NCBI GenBank assembly: GCA_963575745.1
Contig: CAUYUJ010009557.1
Span: forward strand, 959,684-1,023,683
DNA length: 64,000 nucleotides
Direction: 5' to 3'
From: Prorocentrum cordatum
Taxonomy: Eukaryota > Sar > Dinophyceae > Prorocentrales > Prorocentraceae
Shown: piece by piece, positions 10,525 to 21,682 of the stretch
Numbering within the stretch: position 1 is the first letter of the stretch
Layout: every line of letters starts with the position of its first letter
The notes under the pieces: generated by a model
What the model was told of the DNA's origin: nothing
Seen by the model: the letters and a program-made list of their open reading frames with translations, nothing else
The model's database searches: none
Translations under genes and position numbers: made by a program

Positions 10525-11575
10525 GGGGAGGGAGGGGGAGGAGGGGAAGGGGAGGGGGGGGGGGAGGGAAGGGGGGGGAGGGAAGGGGGGGGAGGGAGGG
10601 TAGGAAACGTGGGAGGAAAGGGAGGGAGGGGGGAGGGGGAGGGAAGGGGGCCGCGAAGGCGGGGGAGGGAGGGGGAGAGGCGAGGGAGCGGCGGGAGATC
10701 CGTGCGCGAGCTGGCGGCCCGTCGCCGCGCGTCGGAGCTCGAAGTCCTGCCCGACGGACCCTGGGCGTTTCGCACCTGTTCTCCTTGGGTCCTGTGCGCT
10801 CCGTCTCTCTCGCGACTTGGGCTCCAAACCCGAAGTCCGAAGTGGAGTGAGGTAGGGGGAGGAGGAGGAGGAGGAGGAGGAGGAGGAGGAGGAGGAGGAG
10901 GAGGAGGAGGAGGAGGAGGAGGAGGAGGAGGAGGAGGGAGGAGGAGGGAGGAGGGAGGGAGGAAGACGAGGAGGAGGGGGAGGAGGGGAAGAGGAGGAGG
11001 AGGAGGAGGAGGAGGAGGAGGAGGAGGAGGAGGAGGAGGAGTCCTGGTTCCCAGAAGGCACATCTCTCACGAAGCGGCACGACGAGCCGCCGAGCGGCCC
11101 TCGCGCAGGGGGACCGCCCGGGGGGAGCGGGGGCGGCCGGGCGCGGCGGGGGGCGTGCCGGCCTGGGAGGTCCGCGCCCCGCAGCTCCGCCCCGCCTCGC
11201 GGCGCGCTCGTCCGCCCCCCCCCCCCCCAAGAGGCGGCGGCGGCGGCGGCGGGGGGGGGGGGGGGCAGGCGCGGCCAGGCGCGCAGCGCGAGGGGCCCCC
11301 CCCGCGGAGGGTGGGCGTGGCCCTGGCGAGGCCGTCGAGGTCGTGCGGGGAGGGGCCGAGGGGAACGAGGGAGGGGGAGGGAGGGGGGGAGGAAGAGAAG
11401 GAAGGGGGAGGGAGGGGGAGGGAGGGGCAGGGAACAAAGGGGGGGGGAAGGGGCGAAGGCAACGAAGAGGGGAGGGAGGGAGGGGGAGGGAAGAGGAGGG
11501 GAGCGGAGGGAGGGCCAGGGAGGGAGGAGGGAGGGAATGGATAAGGGGAGGAGCGAGGGAAGGGGAGGAAAGGAG
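10525..11575. repeat. compound 1-kb purine region (GGGA and GGA)
   Basis: Three plus-strand purine tracts: GGGA-rich at about 10,525-10,690, GGA triplets at 10,855-11,040, and GGGA-rich at 11,340-11,575. Mixed GC-rich sequence separates them, including a C-run/GGC/G-run block at 11,216-11,267. The 344-residue plus frame and 445-residue minus frame are repeat translations. Confidence 0.9.
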
Positions 11576-12061
11576 GAGGATTCGGCTTTCTTGGATGGCG
11601 CATCTGATGAGACGGGGGTATCGAGGGAGGGGGCGCGGAAGGGGAAGGGAGAAGAGGAGCATCATAAGACCATGAGGAGTACGACCCCACGCCGAAGGGT
11701 CATGGAGATGATCGGGGGTGGTAGAAAAGAGCGCCACAACGCTATTATTAGTATGACTGCGACGCCTGCCGGCGCTACTGCGCATGCTCATCCTACTGGC
11801 CAACTTGCAACGTTGACCTCGTGTGTTCCTACTCCTGTTCATGTACTTATCAACCTGTCCCCTCTACTGCCAATATCAGTAACATAAACGGCCATTGTTT
11901 TTGGCACTACTAACTACAAATAATGCGAATGTTCATCAACCCCGTACGACTATCCTGACACAGCCCCGTGACATTGTCCTACTCAGTTGACTCACACCGA
12001 CCATACTACAACTGTGATCGAACGAATACGAAATGGGTAACACCGTGTTGCTAACCACATC

Positions 12062-12331
12062 TCAACACCAAAATCGGCCGTGTGCATCTACCGAGAGAAG
12101 AAAATCCCGGTCTCGGTGATGGTGGTAATATTCTGGCTTCAAAGTGACCGAAATATTGCCACCAACACCGGAATCTAGGATCATCGTCCCCATGTGGAGG
12201 CAACCCCCTGTGTTGGTGTTGGTGCCCATTTTTAGCACGTGCAGCGGGAATGGAGTGCAGCGCACATCGCGGGCGCGAGAAACAGCAAGGCGGGTCTCTG
12301 AGGAACTCTGAAGACAAGCCGTGGAGCGCAA
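12062..12331 (-). CDS. possible exon, unknown product
   Basis: An 89-residue minus-strand frame whose last 60 residues are non-repetitive and evenly composed (GCLHMGTMILDSGVGG, then a His-rich turn and DFLLSVDAHG). The overlapping frame is Pro/Arg-rich and less protein-like. No domain recognised. It could be a single exon or chance; no Pfam-type motif supports a function. The flanks (11.58-12.06 kb) hold no other candidate. Confidence 0.2.
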   Translation of the reverse strand: MRSTACLQSSSETRLAVSRARDVRCTPFPLHVLKMGTNTNTGGCLHMGTMILDSGVGGNISVTLKPEYYHHHRDRDFLLSVDAHGRFWC

Positions 12332-12408
12332 ACCTCACGCTCGCTTCGCCAGGACACCTCTACGCCCGCCCGCGTGGAGGCGCTGCCCACGGCGAGCCTC
12401 GGCTATGA

Positions 12409-12422
12409 ATGTGCAGGGGCCC

Positions 12423-12460
<38 letters not shown>

Positions 12461-12604
12461 ACACCCACACACACACACGAATAGACACAGACAACAGGAT
12501 TCCCCCTATGTTCCTGTATTTTCTGGGTTCTCGTCTTCCCCACCCCTTCCCATATTTTCCCATATTTTCCTGGGGATCGACGATTACTTGTGTCTGTGTG
12601 TTCT
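12409..12604. mobile_element. MITE-like family C, copy 1
   Basis: The left end is GGGGCCC followed by an expanded (CA)n tract (12,424-12,478), then ATAGACACAGA and AACAGGATTCCCC. The right end is ACTTGTGTCTGTGTGT, the reverse complement of the AGACACA-rich left arm. The interior has TTCGTCTTCCC and TCCCATATTTTCCCAT. The same layout recurs at 42.4 kb, where the CA tract is only a few units long. Confidence 0.65.
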
Positions 12605-12926
12605 TTCCCCTCCTGAGAATGGGCTCCCCGACCCAGGTCCAGGAAACGCCTCGAAAACCGTACGGCAAATCCCTGGCGCGTCGACCCGGGCGCTGGTTGC
12701 TGACACCGCGGGGATCGTTCAACCTGGAACGACTGGCCGTTTTCGAGACGCCAGGCCGTTCAACATCGACTGTTGAACTCCACGTTGAACATCGACCTGG
12801 GTCGCCAGCGGCGCTCCACGTTGAGACTCGGCGGCGGGGTCGCCGCCGCACGACACGGCGCGAAGCTGCCAAGGTGGTCCTTACCTCAACGTCTCGGCCC
12901 TGTGGGGGCGGGGTCGGCGGTGGTGA

Positions 12927-13133
12927 GGGGCAAAGATAGAGGGGGACTGGCATAGGGGGGGGCGCATCAGACTGGCATCGGCGATACATCGCCGGTAGAT
13001 CGGCGATGGGCCCCCGACAGCGCATCCGCACCTTCCTGGGCATGAGGGGGCTATCGGGCCCCTATCGGCGATCAATGGGCGATTGGGGGTCGATGCATCC
13101 CCCCCGATGCCTATCCCCCCCTGTCGTTGCCCC
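12927..13133. mobile_element. MITE family B, copy 1 (207 bp)
   Basis: Ends are inverted repeats on the pattern GGGGCAA-GA-AG-GGGGGA followed by GGCAT. The interior carries CGGCGATACATCGCCG, a GATCGGCGATGGG block and a CGATGCATCCCCCC block. A second full copy lies at 17.88 kb with the same ends and order of internal motifs. No open frame of its own. Confidence 0.8.
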
Positions 13134-13307
13134 AAAGGTGGGTCCCGCCCACGGCCACCCCGGTCACTCGCGGGTTCCGTCCTTGCTGACCAAAAGTGTT
13201 CCGCGCCACGTGCGGCGGCGTCGGCCAGGCGCCCCAGAAGCGCCCAAACGACAGAATCAAAACCGCGACGCCGACGACGACGTCGATGGGGACGGAGGCA
13301 GGGTTAA

Positions 13308-13436
13308 GTCGGGCCTGTCCCGCTACACGCCGATTTTCGAGGGGAAAAAAAAATAGCCCCAAAAAATTCAAAAAAAGTCCCCCGACTATTTTGTTACTAT
13401 TTCTGAACATTCCCCCCGTAGAGGGACAGGCCCGAC
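13308..13436. mobile_element. MITE family D, copy with 8-bp target duplication
   Basis: Inverted ends GTCGGGCCTGTCCCGCTAC (left) and GTAGAGGGACAGGCCCGAC (right) enclose an A-rich then T-rich interior. AGGCAGGG occurs at 13,296-13,303, four bases (TTAA) before the left end, and again at 13,437-13,444, immediately after the right end. An 8-bp duplication is typical of hAT-type transposition. No coding capacity, so non-autonomous. Confidence 0.8.
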
Positions 13437-13636
13437 AGGCAGGGGAAGAGGCTGCGGACGGGGATTCGGGCAAGCATGAGCCAGGGGGAGGGGGGCGAAA
13501 GAGAGGGGGCCTCTCCTCCTCCTCCCGCTCGTCCTCCTGCCTCTCGCCCTCACCTCCGCCCTGCCCCCGATTCAACCCGCCCCCTCTTCTTCTTCATCCT
13601 GTTCTTTCCTGCTCAACCATCCTCATGCTCGTCGTC

Positions 13637-13686
13637 GTCTTCCTCCTCCTCCTCCTCCTCCTCCTCCTCCTCCTCCTCCTCCCTCC
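13637..13686. repeat. TCC triplet tract
   Basis: About 15 perfect TCC units preceded by GTCGTCGTC. The following 1.2 kb (to about 14.92 kb) has mixed sequence with short CGTCGCCG-rich stretches and no gene I can support. Confidence 0.9.
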
Positions 13687-14929
13687 TCGTGCTCACCTTC
13701 CTCCTCTTCCGCGGGCGACTGGCCAGGAGGGCCATGATGTGGGGATGTGCCTCTCGGACAATGCGGGACCTCGTTGAACAAAGGCACCCTCACGAAAGCT
13801 CTACTTTCCACATTCTCTTAGAGAAGAGGGCGCCCCCTTAAAGAAGGCTGACTCCTGGCAAACCCTGCGTCCTCTCGCTCATCGTCGTCGTCACCGTCAC
13901 CGGAGCCGTCGCTCACTACTTCGACTGAGACTACGATCTGCGTGAAACGCCGCGATGGCGCTGCAGAGTGGGCCTAAACCACCCAGAAAAAAAACATATC
14001 ATGAAATAACCTGGGCGCGTGCGGGCATCCAAGATAGCGACAGCACACTCAAGCTGGTTCCCAATTCTTCGCGGAAGCAGACGCCGAAGCAGCCGCCGAA
14101 ACCGTCGCCATCACTGAAACCGTCGTCGCCGTCACCGTCGCCAACGCCGCCTCGGGGGATCTTCTGACCAGGGTCAATCGAAACCCGGGTCAGCAATAAA
14201 CCAAACAACTGCAATGCAGGGACAAACAAAAACAAATGCAACGCAGGTCTTCGCAAATCCGGGTCAGCCAATATGCGCGGCCGCCTCGCGGCCACGAGCG
14301 GCTCGCTAACCTGGGTCAAGCAGAGGGGGTCTTCGCAGGATCCTGCAAGATCCGGTGCCCTGGCTGACCCCCGTTTGCATTGACCCCCGTCTCTTGAGAG
14401 CCCCGAGTCGTCATCACAGATGCCGCTGCCGGCGTCGCCGCAGCCATGATCACCTCCGCTAGCCCTGCTCGGTGCCACCGAGCCGCTGCCCCCGTCGCCG
14501 CCGCTGGAGACGCTGGACGGCGCAACGGTCGACTCGCGGCTGCTCTCGGCATGAACCAAAACTCTTGAAAGAAACGGGTTCTGGATCCTGGTGGCCTTCT
14601 CCCAGGACCAACTCCTAAGTCGTTTTCTGACAACCCTTAGGCCCTGGAAAGCCCCTGGAAGCCCCAAACGGCGAAACGCCTCGACCTTCGACAGGGTGCG
14701 TGGCTGAAGTGGGACTCTGCGGCACGGATTATGTTTGTTGTTATGGTTGCGATGCGTTGCGTTGCGTTGTTGTTGTCGTCGCCTCCCCCCGCGACCCGGC
14801 CCGAAACGCACTCTCGAACCACCGGCGACCCCGCTTCCCCCATGGCGTCCTTCGACTCGCGGCCGGTCGCCCTGTTTGGCGGCGCCGCCAGCCGCCGCCG
14901 TCCCCGTTGCCGCCGGCCGCCACCGCCGC

Positions 14930-15175
14930 CGCGTCGTCGTCGTCGTCGTCGTCGCCGTCAGCGTCGTCGGGCATCGTCGTGCGTCGTCGGGCATCGTCGG
15001 GCGACATCGGGCCTCGTCGTCGTCGTCGTCGTCGGGCATCGTTGTCGTCGCCGTCGTCGTCGGACGTCGTCGGGCATCGTCGGGCATCGCCGTCGTCGTC
15101 GCCGTCGTCGTCGGGCGTCGTCGGGCATCGTCGGGCATCATCGTCGTCGTCGTCGTCGTCGTCGTCTGTCGTCGC
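14930..15175. repeat. TCG/GTC triplet tract with GGGCATCGTCG variants
   Basis: Imperfect CGTCGTCG repeats with recurrent GGGCATCG units. Long frames on both strands here (Ser/Arg/Val or Asp) derive from the repeat. A T7 then A15 run lies at 15,353-15,376. Confidence 0.85.
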
Positions 15176-15536
15176 CCGCACCGCGGGTCGCAGCGGCCGC
15201 GGCGGGGCGCACCAACGGGCGGGGCGGGGAGGCCGAGTCCGCGAAGGGCCGCCTGGGAGCTGCCGCGTCGTCGTCGCGGGTCGTCGGGGTCGCCAGGCCA
15301 GGAGGACCGATCCTCGAACCCCTATCCTCCTGCCTCGACTCTCGATCACCGTCTTTTTTTCAAAAAAAAAAAAAAAGAAAGAAAAAGTAACGCGCCCTTG
15401 CTCAGGTTGCGGCTTCACGGATAGATCGCGCTCAAGCAACTACCGAAGTCAGTGCTACGGGATGGCCTTTTTTACGCAACTGGTGGCCATTCAAGCCCAA
15501 AGGTTTCCATGTAAAACGCAGAAATGGTTGAGGTGA

Positions 15537-15850
15537 TCATTCGATCGGATATCCAACGACACGCCAGTCGCCCTGGCTACCATAAGAGAGCATGTGTACT
15601 CCAGAAGCGCCACCACATCCAAGTATGTGTCCTCCATTGGAGAAGAACTGCCAGTCAATGCGGTCGGCCATGGCAGATCGGATTGCGTGTGTCGTAAGAT
15701 TGCCCACGTCCGTCTTTCCCATGACTGCATAATTTCGCAGAAGTAATCCGTTCCTTGGTTCCACGCTCTCGCTCGCCAATCGACTGGCTCTAACAATTCC
15801 CTTTTGTAAGCAAATTTGGTGTACGGTCAGAACAATGAATTCCAAATCTG
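15537..15850 (-). CDS. possible exon, unknown product
   Basis: The C-terminal 105 residues of a 147-residue minus-strand frame are non-repetitive and balanced in composition (for example VHQICLQKGIVRASRLA and MADRIDWQFFSNGGHI), ending at a TGA. A second minus frame overlapping it (15,491-15,796) is also protein-like, so the true frame is not settled. No family recognised. The sequence is less GC-biased than its surroundings, which is what singles it out. Confidence 0.25.
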
Positions 15851-16052
15851 CATGATCGGACAGCATCGAGTCAGAAAGCCAGGTCGGATCGGGACGTGTG
15901 CCGCATCGGGCTGCATCCGCACGGAGTCGAGCTCGAGCCGGAGCGGCTGCGCCTGGATACGATCTGCGCCTTGCAGGCATCGGGTCGCGTCGGATCGCCG
16001 CTGGGAGATCGAAATCGAATCGGACAGAACAGGCCGAACTCGTTGAGCAGTG

Positions 16053-16495
16053 GCCGACCGTCCCGGCATTCCTATAGGCCTACCACGAAATTTTCTTAGA
16101 ACCGCAAAATGTTTTAAGAGCAAAAACATTGTTCTTAGAGCATACGCCCGATGAGTTAAAACAAGACAGTCCCAGCCAGAAATGTTCTAAGAACATGTCG
16201 TAAAAACCACAAGGTTCTTAGAGCATTCTTTGGTAGGCCTATAGGCGAGCCGTGACGCTTCGCCACCGCTTGAACTCGACAAAGGACCCTATCGAGCTGT
16301 TGAGGAGGGACCGACCGTCCTGTAGTCCTACCACGACATGTTCTTAGAACCCAACAAATGTTCCAACAACAAACAATCAAGACCGTCGCAGCCAGAAATA
16401 ATCTAAGAACACTTCGTGCAGACCACAAAAGGTTCTCAGAACATTCCTTGGTGGGCCTATAGGCGAGCCGGCACGCTTCGCCACTGCTTGAAGCT
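16053..16495. mobile_element. duplicated foldback element, family F (175 bp and 145 bp copies)
   Basis: Two foldback units. Unit 1 (16,071-16,245) starts CCTATAGGCCTACCA and ends with its complement, with further arm pairing at TTCTTAGAAC/GTTCTTAGAG. Unit 2 (16,319-16,463) has the same ends with substitutions (CCTGTAGTCCTACCA at left). Both are followed by CGAGCCG-ACGCTTCGCCAC-GCTTGAA and preceded by GACCG(T)CC, so unit plus flank was tandemly duplicated. Several TTCTAAGAAC-like palindromes lie inside. Confidence 0.8.
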
Positions 16496-16754
16496 GACGC
16501 CAGATCCCGCCCAGCGCCTCGCTTGCAAGGACCACCTCGTCGACGCTGTGCCGCAGGGGCCCGGCTGAACTACACGGGCCTCGGCGGGCCGACCGCCACG
16601 AAGACGAGCGGGGTGAGGTCGGCAAGGGCAGCCTCGCTCGGGCGGCACCGGTCCCGCTTCTCCCGCACCATGCGCAGCCGCGGGTGGCGAGACCAAGCCT
16701 GCCCGACTCCAGCTGGCCTGGGCGCCTGTTATCCCATGCTGGGAACGGCTGCTC

Positions 16755-17105
16755 TGTCCCCCCCCCCTGTCTCTCCCCCTCCCTCTCCGCTCCTTTCCTC
16801 CCCTTCTACCTCCTCGTCCTCTACCTCCTCCGCCTCCGCCTCCGCCTCCGCCTCCGCCTCCTCCTCCTCCTCCTCCGCCTCCGCCTCCTCCTCCTCCTCC
16901 GCTGCCGCCTCCGCCTCCTCCTCCTCCGCCGCCGCCTCCGCCTCCGCCTCCGCCTCCGCCTCCTCCTCCTCCTCCTCCTCCTCCTCCTCCTCCTCCTCCA
17001 TCGTTGTCCTCGTCCTCACCCCTATTTCTCTCCTTCTCCCCCTGCTCCTCCTTCCTCCTCCTCCTCCTCCTCCTCCTCCTCCTCCTCCTCCTCCTCATCC
17101 TTGCA
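16755..17105. repeat. pyrimidine tract (CTCC, TCCGCC, TCC)
   Basis: CCCTCT at left, then mixed TCC/GCC triplets, then two long TCC blocks (about 16,960-17,000 and 17,050-17,100). Frames are Ser/Leu/Ala or Glu/Ala strings. Confidence 0.9.
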
Positions 17106-17339
17106 TTCCTCCCCCCTCCGCATCCCCTGGAACCTCCAGGAACAGGCGCAGCCCTCCCTCACCGCTTCCTCATCCCTCTGCGCCTCCTCCGTCCTCGTCC
17201 CTCTCCTCCTCTCCTTTCCTGGTGCCTGCCCCTCTCCCTCCTGCCGACGCAGCCAGGGCCCGCCTCGATCTCCTCGTCCCTGACGGCCCCGAAGGCGTCG
17301 TCACCCCTCGGCGGCCCCCGCGCCTGCCGACGGCTCGGC

Positions 17340-17580
17340 AGGCCCCGGCGAGGACGACGACGAGGACGACAACAACGACAAGGAGAAGGCGGACGACGGC
17401 GACGGCGAGAGCGAGGACGAGGATGACGGCTAGATCGACGATGGCGACGAAGGCGGCAAGGCCACCGACGAGGACGACGAAGAGCATGATGACTGCGAAG
17501 ATGACGACGTAGACTAGAAGACCGACCTCGAGGAAGAGAACGACGACAACGACGAGGACGACGTTGATGTTGACGAGGAT
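17340..17580. repeat. GAC/ACG/GAG triplet region
   Basis: Imperfect GACGA repeats over about 240 bases, giving acidic or Thr/Arg frames. No gene supported. Confidence 0.75.
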
Positions 17581-17882
17581 CAGGCAGGAGAAGGGGGAGG
17601 ATAAAGGGGAGGATGAATGATGGAGAAGTGACGATAGATGGATGGAGGGAGGCCGAACGAGTCCAAATGTGGCGAGAGTTCAAGGGGTGGTCCACGGAGG
17701 TGTTCTGGGACCGCGTTAATGAGGGAAGGTTTAGCATGCAAGCGTGAGCGGGCGAGGGAGGGAGCAGAAGAGAAATGGCCCAGGATCCATAGGAGGAGCC
17801 TGGGGAGTGATGGCGTATGCCAACAAGGCGGGCTCGTGTCGTGACGACGGCAAATTTGATGTCTGCCAACTCCTGGATCTGA

Positions 17883-18091
17883 GGGGCAACTGTAGGGGGG
17901 GACTGGCGTAATGAAGGGGGAAACATCGGCCTGGAATCGACGATACATCGCCAATAGATCGGTAAGAGGCCCTCAACCGTCAATCCGCACGTCCCTAGGC
18001 AGGTTCGAGCTACCGGGACCCCATCGGCAATCAACGGGCGATTGGAGATCGATGCATCCCCCCCTAAGCATATCCCCCCTACCGCTGCCCC
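17883..18091. mobile_element. MITE family B, copy 2 (209 bp)
   Basis: Same ends as the copy at 12.93 kb (GGGGCAACTGTAGGGGGG at left, complement of GGGGCAGCGGTAGGGGGG at right) and the same interior order (CGACGATACATCGCC, GATCGGTAAGA, CGATGCATCCCCCC). TGA flanks both ends, a possible 3-bp duplication. Confidence 0.8.
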
Positions 18092-18720
18092 TGAAGATCG
18101 CTCAACCTTTCGGAATCATTCGGTATCGCACCGACAGCATCCGACAACGCAAATCGTCCGATGCCCTGTCTGCCATTTCGTGCGGCAGGGAGGGCCCCCG
18201 GGGTTGCGATGCTTATTCTGGGGACCGTCCTGGCCGCTCTTGCACCGATGATGCGTCCGACGTCAGTCGACATGAAACGACCTTGAGCCGACCTGGAAAC
18301 GAACCGACGTCAAACGAGGATCAAACAGATCCGTTGGACGGGCCCCGAGAAGGCCCCCTCAGACGAGCACTGAAGAGGGCTGGCCCAGCAGTGAGAAAAG
18401 GGAGGGGCCTCGGCTCCAGGCTCCGCTGGCGAGCCAGGGAGGGCCCCTGAGGGGAGAGTGTCCCAGGATCCAATGGGGCCCTGTTTTTTTTGTTACCCAC
18501 TGCCCAGGGCCACTGCCCCTGGGACAAGGAACCAATAGGAACATGAAGGGGCAAGGACAATGGAACCTTTTCTGTGTAAAGAAGCCTTGAAACAACTACG
18601 GAACACACCTTCACTTATTACGTCTGCGCTTGACGAACACTCTGCAACGGCAAGACGCCCACGTCACAGAATACCTCTTGGAGGTGGTGAACGTGTCGAA
18701 CAGACATCAGGAACAAGGAT

Positions 18721-19032
18721 ATGCCTGAAGTGATCCAGGCAGTCTTCGTATCTACAGAGGAGCAAAGAAGACGGAGGGTGTACAATAGTTATACGGAGGC
18801 AAGAAGGAAGGTACAGAAGATGGACGATGTGAACAATGTACAACTCAAGAAGCAACCCGCCTGGCGAGTGCCTATAGGAGTCATTGCGATGAAAAGCCAT
18901 ACGAACGCATTCGCGGGGTTCGCCACCTATCATTGTGCGTGCCGTACAACGGGGCGCAAACGAGTCCTGGAACCAAACGAGTCCTGGAAGCTGTCGGAGA
19001 CTTGCACAAATAGCTCCCACGATGCTGAATAG
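18721..19032 (+). CDS. weak ORF candidate, unknown product
   Basis: A 103-residue ATG-started frame with a basic, Gln/Arg-rich N-terminal half (STEEQRRRRVYNSYTEARRK) and a Cys-containing C-terminal half. An in-frame TGA 33 bases upstream of the ATG limits the start. The antisense frame is almost equally open, so this may be chance. The intervals on either side (18.09-18.72 and 19.03-19.83 kb) contain no other candidate. Confidence 0.15.
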   Translation: MPEVIQAVFVSTEEQRRRRVYNSYTEARRKVQKMDDVNNVQLKKQPAWRVPIGVIAMKSHTNAFAGFATYHCACRTTGRKRVLEPNESWKLSETCTNSSHDAE

Positions 19033-19827
19033 AAATGCCCGTGGCGTGGCTTGCTGGCGAAGGCGAGGGCCGAAATCTTTACCTTCCCATGGACTGGCTC
19101 AGTACTGGCCTTCGCGGAAGGGCGAACGCACTACCTGGACCCCATCCTGGCCCCATCTGACTCGTGTTCCGAGCGGCGTCCAGCCAAGGCGACAGGGAAG
19201 GCCCCCGAAGGCCAACCGAAAAAGAAGAGGAAGACAGCGAATCGCAAGTCCTTGCCATGAAACTCTCGAGGGAAACGGGGCCTGGACCCCCCCTAGGCTT
19301 CCCCCGGGACAAGCTTTTCATCCCGAATCGAGTTCTGGCGGCCGCGGCCCTGGAAAGGCCTTCAAGAACGACAGAAAATTTCAGGATCCGTCAACCTCAG
19401 GGCCTCTTCTCATAATGGCGAGTCGCTGCTGGCTCAGGCTCAGCAGTGCGAGTTGCCGACTGCCCGGCCACGGGCTCTCCTCCTTTTTCCTTCTTCTCCG
19501 AACCCAATCCACTTAAGATCGGTCACCGGACCTCCACCCTGGCCAGACTTTCGGGCCGCGTCCAGCCGTGGCGGCAAGAAGCCAAGAAACGCCCCAGGAG
19601 AAGGGGGCACCAAGAGAACGATACCGCTGCTCCTGGCACCTCTAGCGGGGTGCGTTCTGACCGAGGCGCTTCAAGGACAACCCAGTCGTAGCGAAGAGCG
19701 CTCCACAGGACGGGCAGCGGTGTCGGCACCTCCCCCCCCCCAATCAGACAAAGAAGGGGACCTCCGAGGCAACGGCGGCGACATCCACGCCGACGTCGCC
19801 TGGAGCGCCCTGGGGGGAAGCGAGAGC

Positions 19828-19955
19828 TGGCCATCGCTCGGACGTCCATTCCCTGTGCTTTTTCCCGGTTTCGTGCGTGGTTTTTTCGCCAAATAGTCCA
19901 GGATGCTCCTCGATGGCCCTCGCCGAGAAAAAATGCACACGCCCGAGCGATGCCA
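19828..19955. mobile_element. MITE family E, copy 1 (128 bp)
   Basis: Left end TGGCCATCGCTCGGACGT and right end ACGCCCGAGCGATGCCA are inverted repeats of about 17 bases. Interior features are CATTCCC-GTGC near the left and a GCCGAGAAAAAATGCAC block near the right. A copy of identical length lies at 53.59 kb. Confidence 0.75.
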
Positions 19956-20084
19956 GGAGAGGGGACAGGCCCTCCCAGAAGGCGGCACTGCTTCTCGGAG
20001 CCCTCCGGCCTTCTCGGGAGCCGCCCCCCGTCTTCGCAGATGGCTTCGAGCCCTTCTCGGGAGACCGGAGGCCCGTCGAGCCGA

Positions 20085-20132
20085 GGAGGAGGAGGAGGAG
20101 GAGGAGGAGAGGAGGGAAGGCGGAGGAGGACG
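20085..20132. repeat. GGA tract
   Basis: GAGGAGGAGG-type purine run about 50 bases long, embedded in GC-rich sequence. Confidence 0.8.
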
Positions 20133-20439
20133 GCCCGCCCCGCCTGACTTACTCCACGGCCGCACGCGCGTGGGGCGCGCTGGTGCCGCCGCTGCGGCCC
20201 GTGGCGGCATGGGAGTGCGTGCGCGCGGACGTCGCGCGCGCGTGAAGGAGGCGGGGGGCACCGAGCAGGCCTCCTGCCTGGAGCGAGGCGCGCGCAGGGT
20301 GATGTCCTGCGGGCTGCTCGGTGGTGGGCACGGCCAAGGGGTCCCCGCCCTGCTCCTGCACATGCTCATTCCCGCCTCGCCTCCACCTCCTCCTCATGAT
20401 ACATGGCCTCTTCCTGCTGGTCCATCGCCTCCTCATCCC

Positions 20440-20492
20440 ATCATCAAATCCATCATCACATCTGACATCACCATCATCGCCATCACCACCAC

Positions 20493-20527
<35 letters not shown>

Positions 20528-21005
20528 CCATCACCACCACCATCATCATCATCATCAGCAGCAGCAGGGTCATCAGCATCATCATCATCATCAGCATCGT
20601 CATCATCATCATCATCATAATCATCATCATCAACACCATCATCACCATCATAACCATCATCACCATGTCCATCATCATCAGCATAATCAGCATCATGAAA
20701 ATCATCAGCATCATCATCATCGTCAACGACGTAATCATAACAGTCGTTACAACAGTCACCATCACTATCACCACCAGCACCACCACCATCGTCAGCAACC
20801 TATTCTTCATCATCCGCATCATCAGCATAAGCAGCATCATCGTCATTAGCATCATCGTCATCAGCATCAGCATCAGCATCAGCATCAGCATCATCATCAT
20901 CATCATCATCATCATCGAGCACGTCGTCACCATCATCATCAACATCATCATAATCGGCATCGTCATCGTCACCACCATCATCATCATCATCATCACGATC
21001 ATCGC
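20440..21005. repeat. ATC/CAT triplet tract
   Basis: Imperfect CATCAT repeats with AGC, ACC and GTC variants over about 565 bases. Reading gives Ile/Ser/Thr (plus) and Met/Val (minus) strings, neither coding. Confidence 0.9.
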
Positions 21006-21029
21006 TCCACCGCCTGCCGAGGTCCCCGA

Positions 21030-21665
21030 AGATGGATCCCCCAGGTGAAAGTGATGGATCAATCGAGCGAAATCGTCATGTTTAGACGGCTGACTTAGAC
21101 CATCTAGAAGCCTTGTCAGGAGCGATTCCAAGACGATGCTAGGATGACAGTTTTCAAATCGATGTTGTTGCTGTTCTTCATGTTTTTGAGGATGTCCCCA
21201 GCGAAATCATCATTTTCGGCAGTCTCCAGGACGCTGTTGGAGCCATCTTGGGTTCCTTTTGGGGCTCTCATGTCTTCTTCATCTTGAACCAGTTCGAGAA
21301 CGATGACGAGGCGATGTTGCGAACATCTCATTGTTTGAGGATGTCCCCACCGAAATGATCATGTTCTGCAGAACTCCATTTTTTCGGTCTGCTGCGCCCC
21401 TCCCGACTTTCTGAGGATGTCCGGAGCGAGAGCGCCATTTTTTGAAATGAGAGGTAGTAAACCAGTTTTTCCAACATATCAGTTGTTCGAGAATGTCCTA
21501 GGAAAACGCTCATTTTTCATGCACAACAGAATCCTTGACGATTTTCAACATCCCGATTTTCTGAGGATGTCTCGAGCGAAAACGTAACTTTGAACCGAAC
21601 ACGTCTCAAACGATAGCCCCCAGCATCTCCATTGTCGGAGGATGTCTCGAGCGAACTCGCTGTCT
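21030..21665. repeat. 75-bp-period array with constant core and variable spacer
   Basis: A core close to GAGGATGTCTCGAGCGAAA occurs at about 21,109, 21,185, 21,337, 21,413, 21,489, 21,562 and 21,637 (a very diverged one sits near 21,261), so the step is 73-76 bases. About 30 bases of core, often preceded by CATTTTYG, alternate with spacers that differ from unit to unit. It is the left end of the higher-order repeat that follows. Confidence 0.75.
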
Positions 21666-21682
21666 TGGGGAACCGTTCCTGT

